Shown in pieces: positions 54,631 to 63,357 of a stretch of DNA of 64,000 bases. A program made the position numbers and the translations under genes. The notes under the pieces are model-generated. The model worked only from the letters and a program-made list of their open reading frames with translations. It was not told the origin of the DNA and ran no database searches. Each line of letters opens with the position of its first letter. Position 1 is the stretch's first letter. Source of the DNA: Candidatus Brachythrix odensensis. Its GTDB lineage: Bacteria; Chloroflexota; Anaerolineae; J036; Brachytrichaceae. Where the stretch lies: NCBI GenBank assembly GCA_016714465.1, contig JADKDT010000013.1, positions 62,001 to 126,000 of the forward strand, written 5' to 3'.

Positions 54631-55840
54631 ATGCCGAACCGGCCAATCACATTTCTATGTCTCAGCAGCGCCGTCAAGGGCCATCTCCTGCTTGAGGAGC
54701 TGAAAGCTCAGGGTGCCCGCGTATTGCTACTGACCGAAGAACGCTGGCGTGACGCCGACTGGCCTCGGGAAAGCCTCGACGACATCATGTTTATGCCCAG
54801 CCTGGCAAACAAGCAGCATGTCATCAATGCCGTGGCCTATCTCGCCCGTGGCACGCAGATTGACCGAATTCTGCCGCTGGACGACTACGAAGTGGATACC
54901 GCGGCCGGACTGCGCGAGCATCTGCGCATCCCGGGCATGGGCGAAACGACGGCGCGCTACTTTCGGGACAAACTGGCCATGCGGGTCAAGGCGAACGAAG
55001 CCGGCATCGCGGTTCCCGATTTTGTCGGCGTGTTTAACTATGACGTTATTCGCGAGTTCATGAGCCGGGTTCCCCCGCCATATATGCTCAAGCCGCGGGG
55101 CGAGGCTGGCGCGATGGGGATCAAGAAGATCAACGACTCGGAGGAGTTGTGGCGCTGGCTGGACAAGCTGGGCGACAACCAGTCGTACTACGTGCTCGAG
55201 CGCTTTGTGCCGGGCGATGTCTATCATGTTGACGCGCTGTCGTGGGAAAAGGAAATCCAGTGGGCGATTGCGAGCAAATATGGCGCTCCACCGCTGAGCG
55301 TGTCTCACGGGGGGGGTGTCTTCACCAGCGCCACACTTGCGCCTGACGGGGACGAAGCGCGCCAGCTTTTTCAGTTGAACAAACAGCTTCTGAAGGAACT
55401 GGGCATGGTTCGCGGCGCAACTCATGCCGAATTCATCCGCGGGCGGGCGGATGGAAAGCTGTATTTCCTCGAGATTGCAGCCCGAGTTGGCGGGGCCAAT
55501 CCTGGCCGACATGATCGAGGCTGCGTCGGGCGTAAACCCATGGCGCGAGGGGGCCCGGATCGAACTTGCCAACGCGCGCGGCGAGCAGTACCAATTGGGC
55601 GAGCGACGGCGTGATGCGGCCGGGATCGCAGTTTGCCTTGCTCGCATGGAGTGGCCCGATCTCTCGACTTATGACGCGCCAGAGGTGGCATGGCGGATGG
55701 AGAAGCCCTGGCACGCCGGTCTGATCGTGCGCTCGCCCGACGCGACCCGAGTGCAGGCGCTGCTGAATGAATACAAGGAGCGCTTCGCGTCCGAGTTTGT
55801 CGCGACGGGCGAAGTGCTGGAGACCGGGCGGAATGTTTGA
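54631..55840 (+). CDS. ATP-grasp domain ligase (one frameshift)
   Basis: About 400 residues of an ATP-grasp enzyme, which activates a carboxylate as acyl-phosphate and joins it to an amine or thiol. It has an N-terminal Rossmann-like domain (PITFLCLSSAVKGHLLLEEL), ATP-binding Lys in PPYMLKPRGEAGAMGIKKI, hinge YYVLERFVPGDVYHVD, and the Mg site HAEFIRG..LYFLEIAARVGGAN. One extra C near 55502 shifts the frame; it resumes as LADMIEAASGVNPWREG. The ATG at 54631 follows GAGAGGAA. It converges on the amidoligase operon and may belong to the same pathway. Confidence 0.85.
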
Positions 55841-55919
55841 ATCCGGTCCGTTGGAGCGTGGGCTTTAGCACGCCAGGGTGCGTATGGCGTTAGCTCTTTC
55901 GATCATTTCCGGCTGAAGC

Positions 55920-56543
55920 CTACGTTCCAAGAGTCAGGCGCTGCCGCACGACCTCGACCACCTGGTCGAGGTCGCCCGCTTTTCGCCAGTCGAGCGCGCA
56001 GGCATCGATACTGGCCAACGGGCAAAGTCGAAATCCATTTGCCCAGCGATTGTAAAGATCGTTCAGCCGTTCCAGGTAATCAGGTGGAATCGACTGTTCG
56101 TAGCCGCGATTGCGTTCCGCGATACGATCCAACAGGGTCGACACAGGCGCGCGCAGGTAGATGACCAAATCAGGCGCCGGGATCGCCATCGACATCGTGG
56201 TGTAGAGGTCGTGATAGGTTCGCCAGTCGCGGGCGCTCATGTGCCCCTGTTCAAACAGATTGCGGGCAAAGATCTCAGCATCCTCATACAAACTGCGATC
56301 CTGGATCACCGAGGTTTCGCGCAGCCCGATGCGGAAGTGTTGTTCCAGGCGTTTTGACAGAAAGAAGGTTTGCGAGTGAAAGCTCCAGGTCGGCATGGAC
56401 TGGTAGAAGTCGGCGAGATACGGATTTTCAGCATGCGGCTCAAAAGCCGCCTGCCAGCCCAGACGCCGGGCGAGGCCCTCAACAAGGGTTGATTTTCCAA
56501 CCCCAATGTTTCCAGCGACGACGAGAAAGTGATGGTGCGACAC
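55920..56543 (-). CDS. Deoxynucleoside kinase
   Basis: This 207-residue kinase of the dNK/dGK/dAK family phosphorylates a deoxynucleoside at 5'. It has P-loop AGNIGVGKSTLVEGLAR, substrate-binding EPHAENPYL, the DRS motif in VIQDRSLYEDAEIF, and lid IAERNRGYEQSIPPDYLERL. The start is GTG 56543, 23 nt after the GCS2 gene, so it is the last gene of the operon. Its role there is not obvious: it may be a salvage gene that happens to be co-transcribed, or a kinase repurposed for a pathway intermediate. Confidence 0.9.
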   Translation of the reverse strand: MSHHHFLVVAGNIGVGKSTLVEGLARRLGWQAAFEPHAENPYLADFYQSMPTWSFHSQTFFLSKRLEQHFRIGLRETSVIQDRSLYEDAEIFARNLFEQGHMSARDWRTYHDLYTTMSMAIPAPDLVIYLRAPVSTLLDRIAERNRGYEQSIPPDYLERLNDLYNRWANGFRLCPLASIDACALDWRKAGDLDQVVEVVRQRLTLGT

Positions 56544-56566
56544 GACCAGCCTCGGGTCGGAGCGGC

Positions 56567-57680
56567 CTAGAGCACGCCCTCTTCGGTTTCGAGGATCAAG
56601 TGGTCGACCACCGCCTTGAGGCTGCCGGTCTCGCGAAAGACCTTGAGTTGGCGGTCTGCGCTGCTGCCTTCCTCCAGAATACGGTAAGCGTATTCCACTT
56701 CCTTGCGGCTGCCCAATTCATCCACGACATCGCCGATGAACCACTCGATCATTTCCTTGATGAGCTCGCGGGCGGGCATCTCCTCTTGCTTGCCAAAGTC
56801 GATGAGCTTGCCATCCAGGCCGTAGCGGACGGCCCGCCATTTGTTCTCATCGATCATCGTGTTTGGGTATATCCGAAAGGTCATGTTGCTGCTGCGCAGT
56901 TTCCAGCACTTGTAGCAGATTGCCTGGAAAATCGCGGCCATGCAAACGGCCTCGTCGACACGCGTGCAGACATCGCAGACCCGGAACTCGAGGGTGGGGT
57001 ACTTGTGATTTGGCCGGCAATCCCACCAGATCTTTGACGCATCCGGAATCGTGCCGGTCTTGACCAGCGTTTTTACGTAGTTCTGGTACTCGCCATGCGA
57101 CGCGAAATACCGGGGCTGTTCCGGAGCGCGGAAGTTCTTGAAGATCACGCTGCGATAGCTCTTTGAGACCGGTGTCGTTACCCACCCAGAACGGGGAGCT
57201 GGTCGAGAGGCACAGCACATGCGGAATGAGATAGCGCGCGACGTTCACGACGTCGATCATGACCTCGGGGTCTTCGATGCCGATGTGAACGTGCGTACCG
57301 AAAATTAAAAGCTGCTGGGCGAGTACGGCCATGTCGGCCCGCACGCCCATGTAGCGTTCCAGCGGCGTGATGGGCTGGTCCATCCAGTTGGAGAAGGGGT
57401 GTGTTCCGGCCGAGACGATCTTCAGCCCCTTGCGGGCGGCCAAAGACATCAGGTCTTTGCGCAGGCTGATCAGCTCGCGTTTCGCGTCGGCGGGTGTGTT
57501 GCAGATATCGGTGCCGACCTCGACCATCGACTGGTGCAATTCGGGCTTCATGCTCTCGAAGATGCGCATCTTGCCCGCTTCTTCGATCAGCTGAGTGATG
57601 TACGATTTGAGTTCGCGCGTCTCCGGATCGACGATCTGGTACTCTTCCTCGATTCCGATATTGAATGTGGGTGCCTTCAC
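56567..57680 (-). CDS. Glutamate-cysteine ligase family 2 (GCS2/YbdK-like) ligase (one frameshift)
   Basis: About 371 residues, normal for carboxylate-amine ligases of the YbdK type. They use ATP to link a carboxylate (often glutamate) to an amine. The N-terminus FNIGIEEEYQIVDPETREL carries the metal-binding Glu residues; HPFSNWMDQPITPLERY and FGTHVHIGIEDPEVMID follow. One indel near 57165 breaks the frame after SPFWVGNDTG, and it resumes as KSYRSVIFKNFRAPEQPRYF, then TLEFRVCDVCTRVDEAV. The start is GTG 57680 with GGAG upstream. It lies between the circularly permuted ATP-grasp and kinase genes. Confidence 0.9.
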
Positions 57681-57711
57681 AGTATTTCTCCGTTGCGCAG
57701 CGGTAACGCCT

Positions 57712-59100
57712 TCAGCGCTTTTCGATCACAAAGGTCGGAACTGTAGAGCCGCCGCCGGCCGTGACGTTCAGCAGGGCGGCCGTCGAGAGCCGGGTCAGGC
57801 AGCCGCTGGCGTACTGGCTGTCCCAGATATACGGATCGGTGTCCAGCATCCGGTCGATGACCTGAGCGTGCCCATCCACAAAGCTGGGGTAGGGCTCGCT
57901 CGGTATAGCCACTTTGCGTTGGACAATGGCTTTTTCCTTGAGATAATCGGTGATCTTCTGCTCCCACTCGGTCTGGTCTACCGTCCAGCCGAGCACGATG
58001 CCCTTTCCGCCATATTCGTCATTGGGCTTGAGGACGAGCATGTCCTTGTTGTCGCGGACAAACGGCACAAGATCAATCCGGGCGCCCTCGTACAGGGTGT
58101 GGCGTTCGCTCAATTCGCGCGTCCACGGGATGAAGGTCCGAATGGCGCGGACCTCCGATGCGCTGAACAACGCCTCATTGCGCTCATCGCTCAGCACGGC
58201 CAGGCTGGCTTTCTGATGCAGGATCTTGCACCGGTAAGGGTTTGACAGGCAGGCCTTTCGGTCATTGACCGCCCGGATGATCGGATGCCCGAGCCCCTCC
58301 GGACTGCGGGTGACCAGCTCGGTCAGGAGCACCCGCTTGTAGACCATGGTGGCGTGAAAAGGCTGGCCCTGCTCATCAAGGACGATAAGCTTGCCATCGA
58401 CGTACTCCATTTCGCGCGGGTCGGCGATGACGCATTCGTAGCCCATCTCGCGGAAGTAGTCCCGGAACAGCACAAATTCGCTGTAGGTCGGCACTTCCTT
58501 CCAGTCGGCGATTGCGATCCGCATCCGTTCGCCCGATGCCCCAACTCCTGATTTCGCATAGGCATCAACCAGGGCATGCAGCATATGGTGCCGGCCGGGC
58601 AGGGAACGGACCTCATACTCGCGCTCGAATAGGCGCATCGCCGGTATCCCGTAGAACATGTCCGACAGGACGTCGCTGTAGGCCACTGCCGCCGGCGTCT
58701 CGGCGTTGTACTCTGTCATCATCAACGTGCCGATTTCGATGTCATCGGTGACAAAGAAGCAGTCCATCCGCGCATTCGGGCTTGACGAGAAGCCAGGATT
58801 GAACGGAATCAACTCCTTTTCCCAATCCGAAAGCATGAACTGCTCAAGCACGTCCGGACGCTCAAGCGCGGCCGCCTCGGCCTTGTTGAAGGCCGGCAGA
58901 ATCAGTTTGAGCGAGCGCTGCAGGTAGTGATACTGCCTGGTGGTGAGAAAGCGAGGCCGCAGCACGCTCGCGAGCGGGCGGGTGCCGAAGTAGAGGTTGC
59001 GTCGGCGATGCTGGTCCTCGAGGTGGAAGTTGCTGTCCGCGGCGATGTCGTCGGTCAGCAAGCCGTGATAGGTATCGATTGCCTCGCGCAGTTGAGTCAT
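57712..59100 (-). CDS. Circularly permuted ATP-grasp ligase
   Basis: This 462-residue protein resembles the circularly permuted ATP-grasp (CP_ATPgrasp) group that accompanies GCS2 ligases. Features are RMDCFFVTDDIEIGTLMMTE and YNAETPAAVAYSDVL near residues 110-145, HHMLHALVDAY, PLSYR-like NDRKACLSNPYRCKILHQKA, and the nucleotide-binding region MLVLKPNDEYGGKGIVLGW. The end TAALLNVTAGGGSTVPTFVI is glycine-rich, as in the family. Its reaction is unknown; a peptide-like amide bond is expected. ATG 59100 lies 24 nt after the ATP-grasp gene and the stop lies 31 nt before GCS2. Confidence 0.87.
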   Translation of the reverse strand: MTQLREAIDTYHGLLTDDIAADSNFHLEDQHRRRNLYFGTRPLASVLRPRFLTTRQYHYLQRSLKLILPAFNKAEAAALERPDVLEQFMLSDWEKELIPFNPGFSSSPNARMDCFFVTDDIEIGTLMMTEYNAETPAAVAYSDVLSDMFYGIPAMRLFEREYEVRSLPGRHHMLHALVDAYAKSGVGASGERMRIAIADWKEVPTYSEFVLFRDYFREMGYECVIADPREMEYVDGKLIVLDEQGQPFHATMVYKRVLLTELVTRSPEGLGHPIIRAVNDRKACLSNPYRCKILHQKASLAVLSDERNEALFSASEVRAIRTFIPWTRELSERHTLYEGARIDLVPFVRDNKDMLVLKPNDEYGGKGIVLGWTVDQTEWEQKITDYLKEKAIVQRKVAIPSEPYPSFVDGHAQVIDRMLDTDPYIWDSQYASGCLTRLSTAALLNVTAGGGSTVPTFVIEKR

Positions 59101-59124
59101 TTTCCGGTGGTCCTGCAGCGCCAG

Positions 59125-60048
59125 CTATGCCGCGCCAAACATCGCCGCCCAGGTCAGGTCGTCGATCTGAGGCTGGGGATTCAGGGCATAGTCGATGCAC
59201 ATGTCGGCCATCTTTTCCACGCACCAGCGGTGATAGTCCTGGCCGGTCGAATAGATGTCCATGTCGGGGGCAGGATTCATGAAGTCGATGGCATACGGCA
59301 CGCCGTCGCGCACGGCATACTCAATCGTGTTCATGTCGTAGCCGAGCGCCTTCACAATCTTGAGCGAATCGGCCACGACGCGGGCGTGCATCTCGGGCGA
59401 CAGATCATGCGCCAGATACTGGCGCTTGTCCGGATCGTACTTGCTGACCAGGATCTCTTTTTGGCCAATGCACATGCAGCGCAGGTAGTTGTCCCACTTG
59501 ATGAACTCCTGCAGGACCATCGTCAACAGCCCAGAGTCGTTGTAGGCCCGCCACATATCGTCCCAGGTCTTGACGATGCTGACGTTCTTCCAGCCGCCGC
59601 CGTGGGCGTCTTTGAGCACAACCGGGAACCCGCCCAGATAGTCGATATGGTCCTGCCATGGCACGGGGTATTCCAGGTTGCGCAGGCTCTCGGTGTGGAC
59701 AATTCCGGGCACATAATCCTTGTTGGGCAGGACCACGGTCTTTGGGCTGGCCACGCCGAGCTTCGTTATCAACGACGCGCCAAAGAACTTGTCATCGGCC
59801 GTCCACATAAACGGGTTGTTGATCACCCGGGTGCCCTGCAGCATGGCGCTCTTCAGATAGGAGCGGAAGTAGGGCACTTCGTGGGAAATGCGATCCACGA
59901 TGACGGCGTACGGATTGGCCTCGTTCATCCGGGTGCCGCCCATCTTGACGAACTCGGCGGTCACGCCAGCGTTGCGCTTATTCACTTCCTCGATAAAGGC
60001 GGGCGGCCATGACCATTCGCGTCCTACGATGATTCCGATTTTCTTCAT
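59125..60048 (-). CDS. RimK-like ATP-grasp ligase
   Basis: This 307-residue ATP-grasp enzyme has the RimK/glutathione-synthetase layout. It starts MKKIGIIVGREWSWPPAFIE (pre-ATP-grasp domain), then VINNPFMWTADDKFFGASLI, ATP-binding VVLKDAHGGGWKNVSIVKT, hinge MVLQEFIKWDNYLRCMCIG, and Mg site MNTIEYAVRDGVPYAIDFMN. It would add an amino acid or amine to a carboxylate. ATG 60048 follows GGAGG. It is one of two ATP-grasp enzymes in this operon; the frame upstream to 60105 lacks similarity and is excluded. Confidence 0.9.
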   Translation of the reverse strand: MKKIGIIVGREWSWPPAFIEEVNKRNAGVTAEFVKMGGTRMNEANPYAVIVDRISHEVPYFRSYLKSAMLQGTRVINNPFMWTADDKFFGASLITKLGVASPKTVVLPNKDYVPGIVHTESLRNLEYPVPWQDHIDYLGGFPVVLKDAHGGGWKNVSIVKTWDDMWRAYNDSGLLTMVLQEFIKWDNYLRCMCIGQKEILVSKYDPDKRQYLAHDLSPEMHARVVADSLKIVKALGYDMNTIEYAVRDGVPYAIDFMNPAPDMDIYSTGQDYHRWCVEKMADMCIDYALNPQPQIDDLTWAAMFGAA

Positions 60049-60120
60049 TGTTCCTCCGAGAGCACTTGTTTTTGCGCGGCTTCGTGGGCGCATGGCGGGC
60101 GCCACGAGGCGCCCCGGGTT

Positions 60121-60855
60121 CTAGAAACGCGTGGCCAGGTAGTGGGGCAGCATGGCCCGCCAGGTCGGCCAGTCATGGGGCATATCGTACCCCCAGATGT
60201 CCAGTTCGTGGGGGATGCCTTTGGCTGACAAGATGCCTGCCAACCGGCGCGACGCATTGGCGTTTTCATAGGCCCCCTGGCCGGTCACAAGGTGAAGGTG
60301 CCGCTTGGACCGCAGCGAGACCAGGCTAGACTCGTCGTTCAAATTCGGCAGGTAGTCCACGGGATTGTTGAAATAGACGTTGTCGTCGTAGTGATCGCCG
60401 TGATAGTAGCCCCGAATGTCGTACGACCCGCTCATCGCGATCATCCCGTCGAACAAGTCGGGCCGCCGGAATACCTGATTGGCGCAGTGAAATGCCCCCA
60501 GGCTTGCGCCAGTCGTGATGATGCCGAACCGCCCGTTGCAGCTCGACCAGATGTAGGGCACCACTTCCTCGGTGATATAGCCGTTGTAGGCCTGTTGGCG
60601 CACTGCGGCGTCTCGCGGGTGGACCCGATCGTTCAGCCATGCCTCGTTATTAATGCTATTGATCGAAAACACCTTGACCTTGCCGCTGTCGATGAAGGGC
60701 GCAATCGCGTCAATCATGAGGAAGCGCTCGTACTCGAGGTAGTCGGCGGCCGCGGTTGGGAAGAAGAGCAGGGGAAAACCGTAATGGCCATACGTCACGA
60801 TTTCCATATGCCGGTTAAGTCGGTCACTGTGCCAGCCGTCCAGTTTTCGCTCCAT
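60121..60855 (-). CDS. COG4947-type esterase, second copy
   Basis: This 244-residue alpha/beta-hydrolase of the putative-esterase type starts MERKLDGWHSDRLNRHMEIV. The nucleophile elbow is TTGASLGAFHCANQ (Ser), YDIRGYYHGDHYDDNVYFNN is the family hallmark, and the catalytic His is in MPHDWPTWRAML. It is homologous over its full length to the next upstream gene, so the two arose by duplication. The start overlaps that gene's stop (TAATG). It has no signal peptide, so it acts in the cytoplasm, perhaps removing or exchanging an ester group on the ligases' product. Confidence 0.88.
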   Translation of the reverse strand: MERKLDGWHSDRLNRHMEIVTYGHYGFPLLFFPTAAADYLEYERFLMIDAIAPFIDSGKVKVFSINSINNEAWLNDRVHPRDAAVRQQAYNGYITEEVVPYIWSSCNGRFGIITTGASLGAFHCANQVFRRPDLFDGMIAMSGSYDIRGYYHGDHYDDNVYFNNPVDYLPNLNDESSLVSLRSKRHLHLVTGQGAYENANASRRLAGILSAKGIPHELDIWGYDMPHDWPTWRAMLPHYLATRF

Positions 60856-61574
60856 TAGTCGTGCCCTCCCACATATAGGCGCATCATGCGCTCCCAGTAG
60901 GGCCAATCATGCGACCAGCCATCCCACAGGCGTAACGCGTTGCCGATTCCCTTGTTCCATAACGCCGTTGAGAGCGACTGGCTTTCGGATCGCATCCGAT
61001 CGTCCCGCCCGGTGGCCAGGATGATATCCAGGCGGCGCAGATCCGCCAGACGCCCCGGATCGGACTCGTTTCGGATGTAATCAGCCGGGTTATTGAAATA
61101 GACGTTGTCGTCCGAATAGCCCCCGGTGAAACGCCGAATGTCATATAAACCGCTCAGGCCGAGCGCCCGCCGAAACAGGTTGGGGTATTTGAGCGCAATC
61201 GCCACCGCATGAAATGCCCCGAAACTGGCTCCGGCCGATATCAGAAACGGATTCCCGTTCATTGCGGCGCTGAGCGGCAGGACTTCATTGACGATGTACA
61301 AGAAATACTGAGTGTGGCGGTAGCCGCGCTGGCCAGGGTGCGCGCCGTAGTTGTACCAACTCTCCGCGTCGACGCTGTCCACGCAAAATACCTGAAGGTT
61401 CCCGTTGTCAATGTGGTCGCCCAGCACCCGCATCATGCCGCGGTCCTCCCACTCGTAGTATTTACCCTTTGAGGTGGGAAATACCAGCAATCGCGCCCCG
61501 GCATGCCCGAAAACGAGCATTTCCATTTCCCGGCTGAGCGCCGGGCTGTGCCACTTGAAATACTGTCGATTCAT
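60855..61574 (-). CDS. COG4947-type esterase, first copy
   Basis: This 239-residue esterase starts MNRQYFKWHSPALSREMEML. It has SAGASFGAFHAVAIALK (nucleophile Ser), YDIRRFTGGYSDDNVYFNNP and HDWPYWERM (His), each matching the next gene. Such esterases occur beside ATP-grasp and GCS2 ligases in several bacterial phyla, which is known from genome-context studies of amidoligases. It is the first gene of the six-gene minus-strand operon. ATG 61574 is chosen; the frame extends to 62216 only as antisense of the DUF1800 gene. Confidence 0.88.
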   Translation of the reverse strand: MNRQYFKWHSPALSREMEMLVFGHAGARLLVFPTSKGKYYEWEDRGMMRVLGDHIDNGNLQVFCVDSVDAESWYNYGAHPGQRGYRHTQYFLYIVNEVLPLSAAMNGNPFLISAGASFGAFHAVAIALKYPNLFRRALGLSGLYDIRRFTGGYSDDNVYFNNPADYIRNESDPGRLADLRRLDIILATGRDDRMRSESQSLSTALWNKGIGNALRLWDGWSHDWPYWERMMRLYVGGHD

Positions 61575-61728
61575 GCGTCCTATCAGATACCTTTCAGCGC
61601 TGCAAAGCGCCTCCACTCGACCGGCGGTTCCGGGTGCCAGAGACGCGCGAATATACCAGACAGCCGGCTTTACGCGCATTTTGCAATTCGCGCACACCAG
61701 TCTGGCAATTGGAGACACAATTGCCGTC

Positions 61729-63330
61729 ATGGCACCAAAATCTGGCAGATCTGAACTTGCGCTGAATCGGCGCCGCTTTTTGAGACTTGGCGCAGCCGCA
61801 TCCGCCCTGGCGGCCTGCAGCCGTGTGCCAGCGACTACTCGCATTGTGATTGAGCCCGCCACCGCTGTCCCCGCAACAGCAACCATCCCTGGTGCGCCTG
61901 CGTTGGGGTTGGCACCCTCGGCTACGGCTGCGCCAACCCTGTCCGCAGCCTCCGGTGCGCTGACCGAATCGGCGCTCGCCCAAGCCTGGCTGGCGGCCAA
62001 TCGGATTATGTTTGGACCGCGGGCCGGCGACCTGGAGCGCATCGCCCGCATGGGTCTGGACGCGTTTGTCGACGAACAGCTTGCTGCCGCCGCTGAGCCG
62101 GAGGACGCTGAAGTGCAGCGCCGTCTGGCGCCGCTCGATACCTTGTCGAAGACCCCCGGCCAGATTCTGGAGAAATACAGCGGTGACCCGCGCGGGCCGG
62201 GGATCCGGCGTGACATCCTGCTTGACTTGCAGCAGGCCGCCGTAATCCGCGCGGTCTACAGCCGGCGCCAACTCTTCGAGGTCATGGTCGACTTCTGGAA
62301 CAACCACTTCAATGTCGGCTTCAACAAGAAGTTCGACTACCTGCTCAAGCCCGATGATGACCGCAGTTCCATTCGTCCGCATGCGATGGGAACTTTTCGA
62401 GCCCTCCTCGGGGCGAGCGCCAAGAGCCCGGCAGTTCTTCAATCCCTTGACAACGACAGCAATGTCCGCGGCAAGATCAATGAGAACTATGGGCGCGAAT
62501 TGCTCGAACTGCATACGGTTGGCGCGGACAATGGCTATACCCAGCAGGACGTGCTCGATGCCGCCCGGGCATTTACAGGCTGGAGTATCAACACGCTGCG
62601 GGAGGATGCGGGCAAAGCCGGCACCTTCATGTATCGGCCGCGCGCCCATGATGAGGATGCCAAGACCGTCATGGGGCTGAGGATTCCGGCCAACGGCGGG
62701 ATGAAGGACGGCGAGGCGCTCCTGGACTTTCTCGCGGTTCATCCCAATACCGCCCGAACCCTCAGCCTTAAGCTTTGCCGCCGCTTCATTGCCGATGCGC
62801 CCGCGGAATCCGTGGTGAGCGCCGGTGCGGCAGCTTTCACAGCCAGCAAGGGCGATATCAAAGCGACTCTGAGCGCCATTTTGCGCAGTCCCGAATTCAA
62901 AGCGTCGTTTGGGCAGAAGATCAAGCGCCCGCTCGAATATGTCGCATCGGCCCTGCGCGCCATGGACGCTGATACAACGGCGGAGCCGCGCATGCAGCAG
63001 GCCCTGGCGGCGATGGGGCAGCCGCTCTTCCTGTGGCAGCCGCCGAATGGTTTTCCCGATACTGCGGGCGCCTATCTGGGCGCCAGTTCGTTTTTGGCCC
63101 GCTGGAACTTCGCGCTGGATCTCGCCAACGCCGCATACAAGGAAACCAGGGTCAAGCTGGACGCGCTGGCGGGGAAGGGCGACCTCATTGATGGGCTGGC
63201 CCAGCGACTTTTTGGAGGCCCCTTGCCTGCCAGCATCAAGATCACCCTGCAACCCTTTGCAAGTGGTCGCCAGACTCCCCAGCTCGTGGCGCTCATGTTG
63301 TGCGCCCCGCTTTTTCAGGTGCGCGGCTGA
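61729..63330 (+). CDS. DUF1800 protein with Tat-type lipoprotein signal
   Basis: This 533-residue protein has an N-terminal twin-arginine signal (LNRRRFLRLGAAASALAAC) that also contains a lipobox. A Pro/Ala linker is followed by the DUF1800 domain: RIMFGPRAGDLERIARMGLD, FEVMVDFWNNHFNVGFNKKF, NYGRELLELHTVGADNGYTQ, ARAFTGWSI and RPLEYVASALRAM. DUF1800 proteins are exported, folded before export, and almost always encoded beside DUF1501; their function is unknown. ATG 61729 gives a proper signal; frames further upstream overlap the divergent esterase. Confidence 0.9.
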   Translation: MAPKSGRSELALNRRRFLRLGAAASALAACSRVPATTRIVIEPATAVPATATIPGAPALGLAPSATAAPTLSAASGALTESALAQAWLAANRIMFGPRAGDLERIARMGLDAFVDEQLAAAAEPEDAEVQRRLAPLDTLSKTPGQILEKYSGDPRGPGIRRDILLDLQQAAVIRAVYSRRQLFEVMVDFWNNHFNVGFNKKFDYLLKPDDDRSSIRPHAMGTFRALLGASAKSPAVLQSLDNDSNVRGKINENYGRELLELHTVGADNGYTQQDVLDAARAFTGWSINTLREDAGKAGTFMYRPRAHDEDAKTVMGLRIPANGGMKDGEALLDFLAVHPNTARTLSLKLCRRFIADAPAESVVSAGAAAFTASKGDIKATLSAILRSPEFKASFGQKIKRPLEYVASALRAMDADTTAEPRMQQALAAMGQPLFLWQPPNGFPDTAGAYLGASSFLARWNFALDLANAAYKETRVKLDALAGKGDLIDGLAQRLFGGPLPASIKITLQPFASGRQTPQLVALMLCAPLFQVRG

Positions 63331-63357
63331 ACCCGCCAACACTCCAAAGGACAGGAC

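Noticed and set aside
60855..62216. 453-residue version of the first esterase
   Set aside because: The added N-terminus is antisense to the DUF1800 gene; esterase homology begins at ATG 61574.
61594..63342. 582-codon open frame antisense to the DUF1800 gene
   Set aside because: It mirrors a real gene with Tat signal and conserved motifs, and its own translation has no recognisable domain; high GC content produces such shadows.
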